From T1Sed10-7 sp047921175 (GTDB lineage: Bacteria; Actinomycetota; Nitriliruptoria; Nitriliruptorales; Nitriliruptoraceae), in assembly GCA_047921175.1 (NCBI GenBank), contig JBLRWQ010000069.1, positions 1 through 14,901 on the forward strand: a stretch of 14,901 nt of DNA, given 5' to 3'. Every line of letters begins with the position of its first letter. Position 1 is the first letter of the stretch. Position numbers and translations under genes: made by a program. Below the pieces are notes generated by a model. The model did not search any database and was not told the DNA's origin. It was given only the letters and a program-made list of their open reading frames with translations. Below, piece after piece: positions 14,159 through 14,901 of this stretch.

Positions 14159-14312
14159 GCTGGCCTGGGCGCACGACCGGCTGGCCCGGCTCGACCTCGA
14201 CCTGAAGGGGTCGGAGCTGCCGGATGAGCTCGTGCTCGAGCTCGCCGTGCTCGACCTGGCCACCCCCCGCGCGGTCGGTGCACCGTTCAACCCGCTGGCT
14301 CGCCGCGGGTGA
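13347..14312 (+). CDS. holA: DNA polymerase III subunit delta
   Basis: HolA is the delta subunit of the clamp loader; it opens the beta sliding clamp at the replication fork. The 321-residue protein shows the family layout. An N-terminal AAA-like domain begins MAVLLLAGDDDLLLLREAERRI, continues TSLFGGRTCIVLRGVEAL (51-68) and ADLVLVARGTGKVQKLAKL, then LVGEEFRRAKRKADATAIAAI. A helical domain has SQVASVCAAHP and VVAGHGRTSGFVVADAIAERQPAAALAAV. The C-terminal collar reads AITGAIAYRLRQLLRVRAG to ELPDELVLELAVLDL. The ATG at 13347 directly follows a TAGTCT -10 element, suggesting leaderless transcription. holA after comEA-comEC is the standard actinobacterial order; rpsT, usually next, is not seen. 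It ends 16 nt from a convergent gene. Confidence 0.94.
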   Translation: MAVLLLAGDDDLLLLREAERRIEELSADDPELRVDRYDASELEHLPELRTTSLFGGRTCIVLRGVEALAGELKVEVERYLEAPSPDADLVLVARGTGKVQKLAKLAKEVGERVDVKRPPDWDERGWERLVGEEFRRAKRKADATAIAAIRVHAGTDPVVIASQVASVCAAHPAVATLTGEHVDAVVAGHGRTSGFVVADAIAERQPAAALAAVRGAVEGGDAPLAITGAIAYRLRQLLRVRAGAGPKEVGMRPGRGYDRTMAQARAFGPGELAWAHDRLARLDLDLKGSELPDELVLELAVLDLATPRAVGAPFNPLARRG

Positions 14313-14328
14313 GCACGTCGGCGGGTGG

Positions 14329-14760
14329 TCAGCCGGGCCGCGCCGCCCGACGCTCCACCGTCTGGCGCACCGCCCGCGTCGCGACCCCGAGCGCGTCCAG
14401 TCCCCATCCCTCGGAGCTCTCGGCCTCGGCGATCGTGGTCCGAGCCCGCTCCAGGTGCTCCCGGCGCGCGGCGAGGAAGCGCTCGACCACGTCCACGACG
14501 TCCAGCTCGGTGGTCGCGGGCGTGGACGTGTCGTCGTCGCTCGAAGGCGCGGCGCTGAGCGCGATCACGGCGGCCGTCCGTCGTGCCCGCCGCAGGTCCA
14601 TCGCCAACCCGAGCCGTTCCCTGCGGGCCCAGCCGCTGCTGGCGTCCACCCGGCGCAGCGCCTCCTCCAGCCGGTCGATCCCGAGCCGGTCGTAGAACAC
14701 GTTCACGAGCGGCAGCCCCGCCAGCAGCCGGGACTGAAGATCAAGGTCGGCGACATCCAC
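14329..14760 (-). CDS. Small protein resembling the C-terminal end of NAD-specific glutamate dehydrogenase (orphan fragment or remnant)
   Basis: From the GTG at 14760 this gives 143 residues. FYDRLGIDRLEEALRRVDASSGWARRERLGLAMDLRRARRTAAVIAL matches, with the same spacing and the central Trp, the last conserved helices of the large (about 1600-residue) NAD-glutamate dehydrogenase. In that family they read roughly ERLGLDWLRE, DRWQALA, LRDDLY. The tail FLAARREHLERARTTIAEAESS to LDALGVATRAVRQT matches the family's closing LA-LSVALRELR helix. No catalytic dehydrogenase region is present. The frame is also open upstream to an ATG at 14862 and to the window edge, but that part crosses an operator-like palindrome and looks non-coding. 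The GTG at 14760 has AGGAT 6 nt upstream and lies about 44 nt after a plausible start site. Identification is from memory of the family and is moderate; a decayed gene is possible. Confidence 0.5.
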   Translation of the reverse strand: MDVADLDLQSRLLAGLPLVNVFYDRLGIDRLEEALRRVDASSGWARRERLGLAMDLRRARRTAAVIALSAAPSSDDDTSTPATTELDVVDVVERFLAARREHLERARTTIAEAESSEGWGLDALGVATRAVRQTVERRAARPG

Positions 14761-14781
14761 CGTCACATCCTGCCCGCACGG

Positions 14782-14801
14782 GTGGGCACATGATTGCCCA
14801 C
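14782..14801. promoter_or_regulatory. Inverted repeat 1 of an operator-like pair
   Basis: Perfect 7-bp arms GTGGGCA (14782-14788) and TGCCCAC (14795-14801) flank a 6-bp spacer CATGAT. It lies just downstream of the minus-strand start site and includes most of the plus-strand -35 (TTGCCC). It is 3 bp from the second palindrome. Confidence 0.55.
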
Positions 14802-14804
14802 TGA

Positions 14805-14828
14805 GGTTACAACGTATACGCTGTAACC
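14805..14828. promoter_or_regulatory. 24-bp near-perfect palindrome over divergent -10 elements, probable repressor operator
   Basis: The half-sites GGTTACAACGTA and TACGCTGTAACC pair at 11 of 12 positions, and the sequence is AT-rich compared with its surroundings. The plus strand reads TTGCCC (14794-14799), a 17-bp spacer, then TACGCT (14817-14822). The minus strand reads TTCGTT (14839-14834), a 17-bp spacer, then TACGTT (14816-14811). The two -10 hexamers abut at the palindrome centre, so one dimeric regulator, for example of TetR or GntR type, could block both promoters. Confidence 0.65.
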
Positions 14829-14860
14829 ATCCGAACGAAGCATCTCCAACCGGACACTGC

Positions 14861-14901
14861 ATGCCACCGGAGATCCCTGCCGAGGTCGACGCCGAACGGC
14901 G
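14861..14901 (+). CDS. Start of an unidentified gene (first 13 codons, runs off the right edge)
   Basis: An ATG at 14861 opens the frame MPPEIPAEVDAER, which continues past the window. It lies about 32 nt after the start site predicted from the TTGCCC/TACGCT promoter under the palindrome. No convincing ribosome site precedes it. An acidic, Pro-rich start followed by Arg is compatible with a TetR-type regulator that controls its own operator, but 13 residues cannot show this. The evidence is position and an open frame only. Confidence 0.3.
   Translation, partial: MPPEIPAEVDAER

Noticed and set aside
14329..14760. The GLPLVNVFYDRLGIDRL segment as the N-terminus of an IS1634-type transposase
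   Set aside because: Only this short segment is suggestive. The following residues fit the NAD-glutamate dehydrogenase C-terminus over the full length, and no inverted repeats or catalytic domain were seen.

Overview
The window is GC-rich chromosomal DNA, above about 70% by eye. GTG and TTG starts are common, stops are mostly TGA, and putative -10 elements read TAnnnT. The gene order nadD, rsfS, histidine phosphatase, degV, comEA, comEC, holA matches a block known from Mycobacterium and Streptomyces. I infer an Actinomycetota chromosome, possibly a deep branch; the sequence alone does not fix the genus.

Left part (1-3753): a truncated trpB2 on the minus strand diverges from nadD. nadD overlaps a membrane-anchored protein with a degenerate LytR-CpsA-Psr (LCP) domain plus a LytR_C domain. 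rsfS follows from its own putative promoter and overlaps, through GTGA, a histidine phosphatase related to GpgP. The set covers NAD synthesis, a cell-envelope protein, ribosome silencing and a phosphatase.

Middle part (3754-6620): a minus-strand block interrupts the housekeeping order. It holds an FAD-dependent amine-oxidase/renalase-like oxidoreductase and a UPF0316 membrane protein, probably co-transcribed. Next comes about 475 bp without a protein gene, carrying an 18-bp tandem repeat, two identical 44-bp copies of a strong palindrome, and a hairpin behind a tRNA-Ala(GGC) gene. A plus-strand SRPBCC-domain gene closes this part.

Right part (6621-14312): leuS, degV, comEA, comEC and holA all run on the plus strand, tightly packed. 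comEA and comEC form a DNA-uptake pair coupled by a 4-nt overlap, with a consensus high-GC DnaA box upstream of comEA. comEC as written has no stop at its expected end and runs 812 nt through holA in another frame. Removing one C from a C7 run would end it just before holA. holA appears to have a leaderless promoter.

Right edge (14313-14901): rpsT, the usual neighbour after holA, is missing within the 589 nt visible. Instead there is a small minus-strand gene resembling only the C-terminal end of the large NAD-glutamate dehydrogenase, then two adjacent inverted repeats over back-to-back divergent promoters, then the start of an unidentified plus-strand gene. This looks like an accessory junction with a repressor-type operator and is among the most interesting parts of the window.
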